Assembly: GCA_015680685.1 (NCBI GenBank)
Contig: MNCI01013751.1
Location: 578,512-642,511 of the forward strand
From: Gnetum montanum
Taxonomy: Eukaryota > Streptophyta > Gnetopsida > Gnetales > Gnetaceae
DNA length: 64,000 nt
Reading direction: 5' to 3'
In this document: positions 46,799-57,154 of the stretch, one piece after another
Layout: each line of letters starts with the position of its first letter
Position numbering within the stretch: the first letter of the stretch is position 1
The notes under the pieces: generated by a model
The model's database searches: none
What the model was told of the DNA's origin: nothing
What the model saw: the letters and a program-made list of their open reading frames with translations, nothing else
Position numbers and translations under genes: made by a program

Positions 46799-47847
46799 TG
46801 ATGAGATGCGATATCACATGCACTGCAATATTGCAGTTGTCACGATATTGCATCCCATGCGATATCACGTCATCCCCTACGATATCGCATACGCAATATC
46901 GCAGTCCACTGCCAAATCTATAAATAAGAGGCGACACTCCCCTTATTTCCCATCCTGGTCTAGAAGTAGTGAAGCTCTAGCAGTTTGATCACTCCAGAGA
47001 TTGATTAATTTCCCATGTGCCCGTAGTAGGAGTCCTAGAGTGAACGGATCTTTATTCGAGCAACATTGTACCTGAACACAAGTTGTATACGGCAATAAAG
47101 ACGAACATGATTGGATAAACCTTGCAGTGCATGGAGTAGGATTTTATTTATTGTTTCTCGCTAACCCTTAAACTCCTAGAATGTGTTGAGTATGACTTGA
47201 TTATGAGCATCTACGAATGTGTATGGTTAGTCAAAGAATCAGTCGCTCACCGCATGGGATCTAAGTATGACTTGATTACGAGCATCTAGTGTGACTACTT
47301 GGTAACCCAATGGTGTATCCAGGATCTACGGTTGGTGATCCCAGTGGTAGTCGAACACCTCGATGTGTACGGTTAGTCAAGGAATCAGCTGCTCATCACA
47401 CTTAGGCTAGATAGGTTCTCTCAACCCTTTCCTCCTAGTTAAGTGCCTTAGTACGACCACTTCGAGCACATGCATTATGAGTGGTGATCCCAGTGACGAT
47501 TAGCATTTGGTAGCCATGGTTGCATTGGTTTAGGGTGTGTACGGTAAGTGGGAATGGATGCTGATGCTTGTTAATTTAGACTTAGTCATTAGTTAGAGTT
47601 AGTTAGTCTTCTCAACCCTTTACCTCAATAGCATAGGAGAAAAACATAAAAGACTATAAAAATCATATACCTCAGACTTACTTAACCATACACCGTGACA
47701 ACTATAAGTAAGTCTAGGAAGACAACGAATGGTTAACCTTAAGTGTTCCATGAAGCGCATAGACATTTAGTTTGTGGAGTTCGACTGGATCGTGCGTGCT
47801 ATGCTCGTTTCATATGGTTGTGTGTAGGGGTACCTCACCACTCATCA
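46799..47847 (+). repeat. E7 3' LTR
   Basis: 1,049 bases, TGATGAGATGCGATATC to CACTCATCA. U3 has clustered GATATC motifs and a TATA box TATAAATA at 46919-46926. Close to the E9 LTRs. Confidence 0.9.
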
Positions 47848-48203
47848 AATGGATTGGATCTAAAAGAAACACTTGGAATGGACTGGTGCTGAAGCAGTAA
47901 TGCAAGGAACAAGATTGATGGAGCACTTATGGATGAACAACGAAAGGTGCAATCTTGGCATCGGCAGCAAAATAATTCTTCTTTTCTCTCTCTCTTCTCT
48001 CTTAGCTACCAGATAAGGCTAAATGTCAAATGTGTATAGTGTTCACTTTTGTTGTTGTGAACACTAATTTTGTCATGTATTGTAATGATGATCCATTCCA
48101 TGTTACCCCATTCACCATTAGTATCATTCAAGTCAATAATCCCCTACCTTCCCAATATTTTGTAAAGAACTCGAGGACGAGTTTTCATTCAGTTATGGGG
48201 GTA
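47848..48203 (+). other. E6 3' end and polypurine tract
   Basis: Resumes E6 after E7 (GGATTGGATCTAAAAG.., compare 55757 in E9) and ends with ATGGGGGTA before the E6 3' LTR. Confidence 0.85.
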
Positions 48204-48975
48204 TGATGAGTTGCGATATCGTGTACGTGATATCGTGGCCTATCACAACATCTATAAATAAGAGGTGGCTTTCCCTTGTTTCTCCATCTAGATCTAGACC
48301 CTTAGCCAAACTATAGCAGTTTTACCATTTCAGAGTTAGAATAATTTCCATGTGCCCGCAGTAGGAGTCTCAAAGTGAACGGATCTTTATTCAAACAAAT
48401 TGTACTTGAGTACACATTTGTGTATGGCAATAAAGACAAACTTTCTGATAAACCTTGTAGCATATGAACTAAGGTAAATAGGATTTAATTATTGTTAAAT
48501 GTTTAAATGCTTTCCTAAATAATTAATCTCTCTCAACCCTTGACTCTCCTAGTTAAGTGCATTCACTACAACCGCTTCGAGCACATGTGTAACGCTAGGT
48601 AACCCAGTAATGAGTAGCAGTTGGTAATCCTAGCAGCATTGCACTGGTTCAGGGTGTGTGTGGCAAGTGGGAATGGATACTGGTGCTAGGGAAATTAGAA
48701 CTTAGTTAGTGAATAGTTAATATAAGTTAGTCACTTCGTCTCTTCACCCTCTCCCTATTAGCATAAGTCATTAAAATAATAAAAGACATAAAAATCATAT
48801 ACCTCAAGCTTAGTTAACCATACAACTATGACAATACAAGTAAGTTTGGGAGGACAACGATTGATTAACCTTAAGTGTTCAATTAAGGCGTGTTTAGTCC
48901 TTGGAGTTCGACTGGATCGCGTGTGAGACACTCATATTCATATGGTTGAGTGTAGGGGTACCTCGCCACTCATCA
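48204..48975 (+). repeat. E6 3' LTR
   Basis: 772 bases, TGATGAGTTGCGATATC to CACTCATCA. Nearly the same as 33995-34792 from ACATCTATAAATAAGAGGTG onward. Confidence 0.9.
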
Positions 48976-49736
48976 GCTACCTTTGCTACTATTCCACTTA
49001 CTTCTATTCCAAGCTTCTTACATCTATGATGCTTATACTAAAAAATTTATGATGTCATAAACATCACTATTGGAATTGAATAGAACTTAATTTGGTTGCT
49101 GACTGATTAAGACTTAGGATGCTTGACTATGAGGTATGGCTTATAGTTTGGATATCTATTCACTATAAATTGAAATTTGGGAAAGATATGCCTATGTCAT
49201 GGTATGATTCAATTAAATTTAATTAATGATTATGAATTTCACCATTTTATATTTTTTTTGTTTAAAATTTTATATTTTTAAACATACCCTCTTAGATTTT
49301 AGACTAGTACTTCATTGAGTAACAAGTTAGGTTTTTATATATTTGTAATTTAGCGGATAGGCATGACAATAATTATCTTGTATATGGTTGAAAAAAACTT
49401 TATTTTTCTTCTATATTAGAATTCTATAGTTTGGTTGATATTGTATCCAAATTTGAAGCCGTCAATGCCACCCAAAAGCCATATCACACGAAATGCATTT
49501 AAGAAAGAAAAAGCTCATGAAGAAACAAGTTACATCCATAAAATTAAAAATATGTAGGTAATTTTAATGTGTAACTTTTGAACCCAAACTACTTTAGATC
49601 TCAACCCGCAGTTACTAGCTTGCTGGCGCGCCTACCGTTGTTCATCGACTCAATGTTTTTGGTTTTTGAACCCATTGATCGCAAGTTGTTGTCTTATCAC
49701 TTGGATTAGCAATAACTTTATCACACATGATTTATT
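48976..49736. other. No gene recognised
   Basis: AT-rich sequence between E6 and E11 with no coding or repeat signal. It may be older sequence into which E6 inserted. Confidence 0.55.
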
Positions 49737-49947
49737 TCAAAGTGAGGCATATGATTATTGATGTTATTGTGACCTTAAACTAATTAAATACTAACATAGA
49801 AATTAATTATTTAATATAATTAATAATAAAATTAAATCCTAAACTATCATAAGGTAGTGAGTGTATGTTCTCAGCTTGTCATACATGTCCTAAACTCACG
49901 TACCCACTGCTAGGATTACCAAGTATTATGCTATTGGATGAACCAAG
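49737..49947 (-). repeat. E11: LTR fragment of the E3 type
   Basis: Reverse complement matches 14661-14880 of the E3 5' LTR (for example the segment with GCCTCACTTT and the one with CTTGGTTCATC). Cut on the right by E8; the rest would lie beyond the window. Confidence 0.75.
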
Positions 49948-50005
49948 TGATGAGCAATGACTATACCCCATGCCAAACCATAAAAATCACAAAGTGTTCA
50001 CATGT
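49948..50005 (-). repeat. E8 3' LTR, first piece (split by E9)
   Basis: Starts TGATGAGCAATG, the inverted LTR end, and stops at the E9 target site CATGT. Outside is CCAAG, the likely left copy of the E8 target duplication. Confidence 0.8.
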
Positions 50006-51019
50006 TGATGAGATGCGATATCACATAAGCCACGATATTGTGTCGTCCCCTGTGATATCGCGTACGCGATATCGCGGTCCGTCGTCAAATCTATAAATAA
50101 GAGGTGACACTCCCCTTATTTCCCATCCTGGTCTAGAAGTAGCGAAGCTCTGGCAGTTTGATCACTCCAGAGATAGATTATTTTTCCATGTACCCACAGT
50201 AGGAGTCCTAAAGTGAACGAATCTTTATTCGAGCAACATTGTACCTAAACACAAGTTGTGTACGGCAATAAATACAAACATGATTGGATAAACCTTGTAG
50301 TGCATGGAGTAGTATTTTATTTATTGTTTCTCTCTAATCCTTAAACTCCTAGAATGTGTTGAGTATGACTTGATTACGAGCATCTACGAATGTGTATGGT
50401 TAGTCAAGGAATCGACCGCTCACTGCATGCGATCTGAGTACGACTTAATTACGAGCATCTAGTGTGACTACTTGGTAACCCAGTGGCGTATCCAGGATCT
50501 ACGCTTGGTGATCCCAGTGGTAGTCAAACACCCTAATGTGTACGGTTAGTCAAGGAATCGGCTACTCATTGCACTTAGGCTAGATAGGTTCTCTCAACCC
50601 TTTCCTCCTAGTTAAGTGCCTTAGTACGACCACTTCGAGCACATGCGTTACGCGTGGTGATCCCAGTGACGATTAGCATTTGGTAGCTACAGTTGCATCG
50701 GTTCAAGGTGTGTACAGTAAGTGGGAACAGATGCTAATGCTAGTTAATTTATACTTAGTTCATTAGTTAGAGTTAGTTAGTTTCTCAACCCTTCACCTCA
50801 TAGCATAGGAGAAAAACATAAAAACATATAAAAATCATATACCTCAGACTTACTTAACCATACACTATGAAAACTACAAGTATGTCTTTGAAGACAACGA
50901 ATGGTTAACCTTAAGTGTTCCATGAAGTGCATAGGCATTTAGTCTGTGGAGTTCGACCAGATCGCGTGTGTTACGCTTGTTTCGTATGGTTGAGTGTAGG
51001 GGTCCCTCGCCACTCATCA
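50006..51019 (+). repeat. E9 5' LTR
   Basis: TGATGAGATGCGATATC to CACTCATCA, 1,014 bases. Confidence 0.95.
50054..50099 (+). promoter_or_regulatory. U3 palindrome and TATA box, E9 5' LTR
   Basis: GATATCGCGTACGCGATATC (50054-50073) is a perfect 20-bp palindrome, followed 18 bases later by TATAAATA (50092-50099). The same arrangement, with variants, is in the LTRs of E1, E6 and E7. A candidate protein-binding site for LTR transcription. Confidence 0.7.
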
Positions 51020-51020
51020 T

Positions 51021-51035
51021 TGGCGCCGTTGCCGG
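51021..51035 (+). other. E9 primer binding site (tRNA-Asp)
   Basis: TGGCGCCGTTGCCGG matches the complement of the plant tRNA-Asp 3' end without a mismatch over 15 bases. Best preserved primer site in the window. Confidence 0.95.
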
Positions 51036-51161
51036 AGACTAAGTGTTTGTGCACTAAGTAGGACATAAGAGGATATTACTCACATCGTTGGGAGCTTAAA
51101 CGAACCTTAGGGTTAGTCATAAGAAAAATTTTATAGCAGTAATTAGCACACCAATAACAAC

Positions 51162-53670
51162 AATGTCTTCTTCTCACAAGAGCACATCGCCGAAGGATCA
51201 TACAAAAGATAGTCGGCAATCGAAAACACATAGCTGAAATTAGCCAAGTCCTAAAAAATACCGAATAGTCTATACTCATCTTGATGAGTATCTTCCGAAC
51301 TTCACTTTTATCTTCCATCAAGATGAATAGTTGTGCTAGAGAGATCTACAAGGTAACATTGTGTTACCTCCAGATCGTGCTGTCTCTAACATGCTCTTTC
51401 GTGCTTTGGCATAGATAGGCATGACAAAGCTCTATACTGAATACGTTGCGAAAGACTTTGACATGATGGATTATCATCCGACAGAAGCACCACATATGAG
51501 ACATGCAAAGCAGGAGAGTCAACATACATTGTTGAAGGACAAAGAGGTCCCACACATCCTTAGTGAAATAGGAGATGATGTTACTCCTCTTAATGATCAT
51601 GAGGAGTTTGGGTATCAGAACTTATGCTCAACAATACATAACCCTGGTTCTGATGCCCATGAACACCAGCTGTTCATAGAGGGAATAACAGAAAAAGACA
51701 AGGATGGGCACTCAGATCATCACCATGATTAGGGCTGAAGTAGCCGAAGGAAAGGTAGGAAACATCGCCATGGCGATGATTCTCCTTCTTCTTCCCCTTC
51801 TTCACATTACTCACCCTCTCCTTCCACCTCTGGGCACAATCATGAAGAGCATAACGGAGAGGATAAAAGTAAGGAAAATGAGAGACCTCGATGAGAGAGT
51901 CGAGAGAGAGGATAAGGGCATGAACGAAGGGAAAGTAGGGAACAATGAAGACATCACAGGCGTCATGAAAGAGAAGATCATGAAGAGCGCCTACTTGCAA
52001 CCCAAAGTATGCTTGACATAACTGAGGCAGTTAGAATTTCCACAAGGCATTTAAAAGATAGTCGGATCAAGCATTTAGACATGAAAAACATCCCACGATT
52101 TGAAGGGGGATACAACATTGATCTACAAAATCATTTACAGGAATTCCACGATGCTTGCGCCTTGCAAAACATTGAGAATTAGTGGCAGAAACTTAAGTTG
52201 TTTCTGAGGACACTCACCAAGGAAGCAGAGAGCTGGTACTAGTCCTTAGAACTAGAAGCCATTAGGAGGTGGAGTACGATGTTAGAACTATTTAACGATA
52301 AGTATCAGACATACTCCAGAGTGTCCAATTTGCGTAAGTAGATCCAAGGATGGAAGCAAGGTACTCATGAACCCTTGGATGCTACCATGGCTCGCTACTA
52401 CACATTGTTACATCATTGCCCGGGCCATGGATATGCTCAACGGGATCAACTCCACCACATCATAGATGGGCTCAGATATCAAACTAGAAGAACCCTTGGG
52501 ACTTATGTCCAAGGGAGACTATCACAATTGAGGGCCCATGAAGTTCAACGCTTGTTGGAGCAAGTAGCAAAAGAAGAAGGTGATCTACGAAAAAGGCAAA
52601 GTGTGGAAGAGTACAACTGTGATCCCTCTCTTCAAAATAAGGGAGTGAAATTTTGTGATGATGAGGATGAGTCATCAATCGAAGAGTTGATGAATAGAAA
52701 ACCTTGCCAATTCAAAAACTCACAATAGAATTATCGGCTAAGGTAGATGACGTATGGAGTTCCTGAGACTCTAGACTTGAAACTGTCTTAAAAATTGTAG
52801 AAGAGTCTAAGGTAGAACAAAGTAGTGACAAAGGTAAGACAAAGTGGAGAGATTTAGGCCCTACACATAATAAGGGTAAGGGAAAAATCACCGACTCCGA
52901 TGTGGTTGTGGATTCGGATTCAGACAATGATGGTGGATGTGAGATCTGCCACTATGACCATCCTAAGGGATGTTTTCCAATCATCTCGCATCTACAGGAG
53001 TCTAGGGCGTATGCACTTAATCCAAGACTCAATCAATGGCAAACATCCTGAAGGTTACCTTATCCTCAAGGTAACCCAAGGCAGTTCCACCAATCGTTAA
53101 TGTACTATCCAAGTGGAGCTTCATCACAACCCATTGGATAGCATTAGCTATGGAAATACTCATAGTCATGGGGGATGCCATTGCCAAGACATCAATACCC
53201 TTACCGGCAGCTTGATCCTTATGGATATTATGTGCAGCAACTAATTTCTCCAAGTGACTCTATGGGTCACACAACTCCCCATTGTCACTACCAAGTTTGG
53301 GAGTACTTCAGAAGGACTCCTTCTCCTCCGGGAGATACTCCATACCCACACCATCCTCCTAATCCATCTGCACCTCTTCCACTAGTAATAGTTTCCATAA
53401 CACCTCTTGCTCCAACAATGCAAGGGGAACTTCCTCCTCAACCGTAGCAATGTCACGCTGCGAGAGCTGTAAATATTCAACCTGCTGCTGGTTCTGACAA
53501 CTATAAAAAGAGAAGATCCTTTTTCAAAACCAAAAGCCTAGACAAACTCTCACAACAATAAGAGGTTGAGCCCATGTATACTCCTCCACCATCTAACACT
53601 TTGGAGCACCCTTCAGTCCAGCAGAGCTTAACGCATACGGTTATGTTAATGCATACCGTAACCAATTAGA
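51162..53670 (+). pseudogene. E9 gag
   Basis: ATG with SSSHKSTSPKDHTKD. N-terminal domain in ORF 51421-51732 (YVAKDFDMMDYHPTEAPHMR), then a Ser/His/Glu-rich stretch, capsid text FEGGYNIDLQNHLQEFHDAC and FNDKYQTYSRVSNLRK, and ORF 52375-52728 with LHHCPGHGYAQRDQLHHIID and RRTLGTYVQGRLSQLRAHEV. The zinc motif CEICHYDHPKGCFP is at about 52937-52980. ORF 53175-53447 is the proline-rich tail. Several TAG stops (for example 52339 and 53445, where E7 has CAG) and small frame changes break it. Confidence 0.85.
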
Positions 53671-53679
53671 TCAACGTAG

Positions 53680-54464
53680 GCCACCTTCCCAGGAAACTAA
53701 TTGATCCTGGAAGCCCCTTAATCTACCCTCGAGTCACCAGAAATGAACCACATAGGGCTCTTCTTAACTCAGGCTCCAGAGTCAACTTAATTTCACAAGA
53801 GATGTATCAAGCCTAGAACCTGCCCCAACTTAAGAAGAGCAACATTCAACTAGAGCTAGCAAACCAGTCCATCACCATTCCCTTAGGATTGGTGGAGGAC
53901 GACATTACCACTGTGTGTGGTTGGTCCTACCCAGCTGATTTCCTGGTGATTGAAGTGAACAACAATGAAGGGGACTTCCCAATTATAATGGGAAGGGCAT
54001 GGCTGAGTATAGTAGACGCACACCTTAGGATCTGTGATCTTTCCTTGGAAATCTCTAAAATAAAAATTTATGGAAATATCAAGAAGAGGAAAGTTCCATG
54101 CATCACATACAGTGATTCATCGAGTGATGACATGGAGGAGATGCCTCCAAGCAATAGGTGTGCCCTTGGAACTCTGAAACAAAGATGCTTGTATGTAGCA
54201 ACTAGACAAGAAGTAGTAGACACCCTGTTGTTGACAGCTACTAGAAGGAGCAGACAAATATGCATGGAACAAACTGAGGAGACAAGCCATGCTGACAACG
54301 AAGGCATAGACACATTGGAATATGAGCATCACCAACTTCCATCCCTTAATCTAAGATCATCAATTAGGAGAAGTTGGGCACTTCTAAGAAATTCAAATAG
54401 GCATTCATTATTTTGGATTTCTCCCTTACAACTCAGTCATGGGGGAGATGGCCACCTCTACTAA
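53680..54464 (+). pseudogene. E9 protease fused to pol tail
   Basis: ORF 53889-54464 contains VCGWSYPADFLVIEVNNNEG, IIMGRAWLSIVDAHL, linker CLYVATRQEVVDT, then after the deletion point (about 54398-54403) the tail HSLFWISPLQLSHGGDGHLY. The active site upstream (about 53765) reads NSG instead of DSG, a GAC-to-AAC change, so the protease would be inactive. E6 keeps DSG. Confidence 0.85.
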
Positions 54465-56084
54465 CCATATGGGGCCCTCAGTTCTTTTAAGTTTTTTTTT
54501 TACAACATTTTTTTACACGTTTTTGTTTTACATGTTTTTGTTTTACAAATTTCTTTAACTTTTATTATTTTTTTTACAACGTCGTTATACTTTTTCCATT
54601 GTGTGTGTGTGTGTGTGTGTTCCACCATGTGAGTTTGTCACCCAATAAGTGTTCGGATTAATGGTATGAACTATTTTCATGTTGATGGCTAATGTTTGGT
54701 TTTTACCTTTAAGTCAAAATGTTGATACTAAGGTATGTTCCTTTTGATATGGCAGGCAATGAGATCACTTCATCCATCCATCCATCAGTTTCTATGGTCT
54801 CTCTCAGCTTGGAAATGTACAAGTTCCCTTCTAATAAGAACTTTAATGAATCAGTGANTGGGCTACAAGCACTGGTTATGGAACCAAAAGTATTCCCTCT
54901 AACTAAGGCCCTTCTCACTTTCCATTTTCTCCTTTGTTTCGTCGGAATGGTGGTGACTCTTTGGAGATGCATTCTTGTTACCCAAGTGGATAGTTTAGCC
55001 AAATGTATTGATGCAAAGTCACTGGATGTTGTTGGTTTGAGGCCGGAGTTGGAATGCGATTTGCTAAGTCCCATTAATCATGAAACACATAAGGGGTTGT
55101 ACACCACCTTATACTTGGGATTCCATTCCATTCTCTTCTCTCCATTATTCACCTCATTGCCAGTTGTATCATTAGTGTATATATTTTGGTTGATGCATTG
55201 TGTTCTTTTTGGTAAATTCTTGCGGTTAAGACTTTAACTCTTGTTTCACATGACATTCCCAGAGCCTACGGACTCTTTGAATGTGGGATTGTCAAGGCAT
55301 TAAGGGCATGAGCCTACTTTGGGGAGGACCCACTGACATTCCTATTTGGTGCATCAGTTAACTTCTTTTCCCTAACATTTTGCAATCAATTTTATTTTTT
55401 TTCATTCCATCTTGACATCCATTTCACTGATGTTTTTAGTTGTCCCTTTTTATATATCTTTCTTTCTCATTTCCTTTCTCCATTCTAATGCTACCGAAGG
55501 TTTGCGATTAGTCATGGGGGTATGGGGCCTGATTTTTTCGATGTTCTCCTAGTCCCAATTTTTTTTGATTTTCTTCCTAACCCCTACACCTTTGATATTC
55601 ATCACTAATATATCTCTTGATCCAGATCATCCGTACCACAACCTAGCCAATGAACTTACACTAAAGCAAGATATCAATTACATGATGATTCAATTACCCT
55701 TTCTAATATAAGATTGTGTTGTGTGTGCAGATGGAAATCATGTAACAACGGATTGGATCTGAAAGGAACATCTAAAATGGAGCTGCACTACAGTAGCTAT
55801 GCAAGGAGCAAGATCGATGGTGCACTTACAGATGGGCAACAAAGGTGCAATCTTGGCATTGGTAGTAGCAACACTTCTTTTTCTCTCTCTCTTTCTCTCT
55901 CAGCTGTCAACTAAGGCCTAATGTCATTGTAATAAGGTATTCACCCTTGTTGTCATGAACACCATTTTGTTAAGGCTTGTAATGATGATCCGTTCACATG
56001 TCATCCCATTAGTTCCATTCCTCTCAATAATTTCATACCTTCCGGATATTATTGTAAGGAACTCGAGGATGAGTTTTCATTTAA
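54465..56084 (+). other. E9 3' noncoding region
   Basis: T-rich spacer, (GT)n run at 54601-54620, shared 3' sequences and a second TCATGGGGG motif at 55512-55520. An N at 54858 sits where about 290 bases present in E7 are absent. Confidence 0.85.
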
Positions 56085-56095
56085 TCATGGGGGTA
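56085..56095 (+). other. E9 polypurine tract
   Basis: TCATGGGGGTA directly before the 3' LTR, whose first base is G instead of T. Confidence 0.85.
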
Positions 56096-57149
56096 GGATG
56101 AGACGTGATATCGCGGCTGTCAAGATATCGCGTCGTCCCTTGCGATATCGCGGCTGTCAAGATATCGCGTCATCCCTTACGATATCGCGTACGCGATATC
56201 GTGGTCTGCCACCAAATCTATAAACAAGAGGTGGCACTCCCCTTATTTTTCATCCTGGTCTAGAAGTAGTGAGGCTCTGGTAGTTTGATCACTCCAAAGA
56301 TAGATTATTTTTCCATGTACCCACAGTAGGAGTCCTAAAGTGAACGGATCTTTATTCGAGCAACATTGTACTTGAACATAAGTTGTGTACAGCAATAAAG
56401 ATGAACTTGATTGGATAAACCTTGCAGTGCATGGAATAGTATTTTATTTATTATTTTCTCTCTAACCCTTAAACTCCTAGAATGTGATTTGAGTATGACT
56501 TGATTACGAGCATCTAAGGATGTGTACAGTTAGTCAAGGAATCAGCCGCTCACTGCATGCGATATGAGTACGACTTGATTACAAGCATCTAGTGTGACTA
56601 CTTGGTAACCCAGTGACATATTTAGGATCTACACTTGGTAATCCTAGTGGTAGTCGAATACCCCGATGTATACGGTTAGTCAAGGAATCGTCCACTCATC
56701 GCACTTAGGCTAGATAGATTCTCTCAATCCTTTCCTCCTAGTTAAGTGCTTCAGTATGACCACTTCGAGCACGTGTGTTACACATGGTGATCCTAGTGAT
56801 GATTAGTGTTTGGTAGCCATGGTTGCATCAGTTCAGGGTGTGTACGATAAGTGGGAACGGATGCTAATGTTAGTTAATTTAGACTTAGTTCATTAGTTAG
56901 AGTTAGTTAGTTTCTCAACCCTTCACCTCATAGCATAGGAGAAAAACATAAAAACATATAAAAATAATATACCTCAGACTAACTTAACCATACACCGTGA
57001 CAACTACAAGTAAGTCTAGGAAGACAACGAATGGTTAACCTTAAGTGTTCCATGAAGCGCATAGGCATTTAGTCTGCGATGTTCGACTGGATCATGCGTG
57101 ATACGCTTGTTTCATATAGTTGAGTGTAGGGGTACCTCGCCACTCATCA
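56096..57149 (+). repeat. E9 3' LTR
   Basis: 1,054 bases ending CACTCATCA. The extra 40 bases relative to the 5' LTR are explained mainly by a 37-base duplication in U3. Confidence 0.95.
56107..56202 (+). promoter_or_regulatory. Duplicated GATATC module in E9 3' LTR
   Basis: Two 37-base units (56107-56143, 56144-56180) with GATATCGCGGCTGTCAAG, followed by a perfect 24-bp palindrome at 56179-56202 whose half is ACGATATCGCGT. Confidence 0.8.
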
Positions 57150-57154
57150 CATGT

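Larger units (their letters stand above)
40679..47847 (+). mobile_element. E7: gag-protease element lacking its 5' LTR, nested in E6
   Basis: Starts with post-primer leader sequence (GGATATTACTAAGTGTTTGTGC, compare E9 51040 onward) directly after E6 3' sequence; no 5' LTR or primer site remains. Gag, a protease remnant, pol tail, 3' region and a full 3' LTR follow, and E6 resumes at 47848 with AATGGATTGGATC. Contains R1 (44310-45314). Same deletion of RT to integrase as E6 and E9. Confidence 0.8.
33995..48975 (+). mobile_element. E6: gag-protease non-autonomous element hosting S1 and E7
   Basis: The LTRs at 33995-34792 and 48204-48975 resemble each other more than any others here (both share AAGAGGTGGCTTTCCCTTG and the following stretch), which pairs them although they lie 13 kb apart. 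Flanks are GTTGC and GCTAC, an imperfect duplication (3 of 5). Between them: primer site, gag, protease, pol tail, 3' region, interrupted by solo LTR S1 and by E7. RT, RNase H and integrase are absent. Removing the insertions leaves about 6.9 kb, like E9. Confidence 0.8.
50006..57149 (+). mobile_element. E9: complete gag-protease non-autonomous element
   Basis: 7,144 bases between perfect CATGT duplications (50001-50005, 57150-57154). LTRs of 1,014 and 1,054 bases, intact tRNA-Asp primer site, gag, protease joined directly to the pol tail, a 1.6-kb 3' region and polypurine tract. No RT, RNase H or integrase. The two LTRs differ at roughly 6-7% of positions in a 210-base stretch compared by eye, mostly transitions. 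Best-preserved member of the lineage that includes E6 and E7; needs enzymes in trans. Confidence 0.95.

Noticed and set aside
49500-51019. Independent gene promoter from TATA box at 50092
   Set aside because: It lies at the expected place in an LTR U3 and repeats in sister LTRs.
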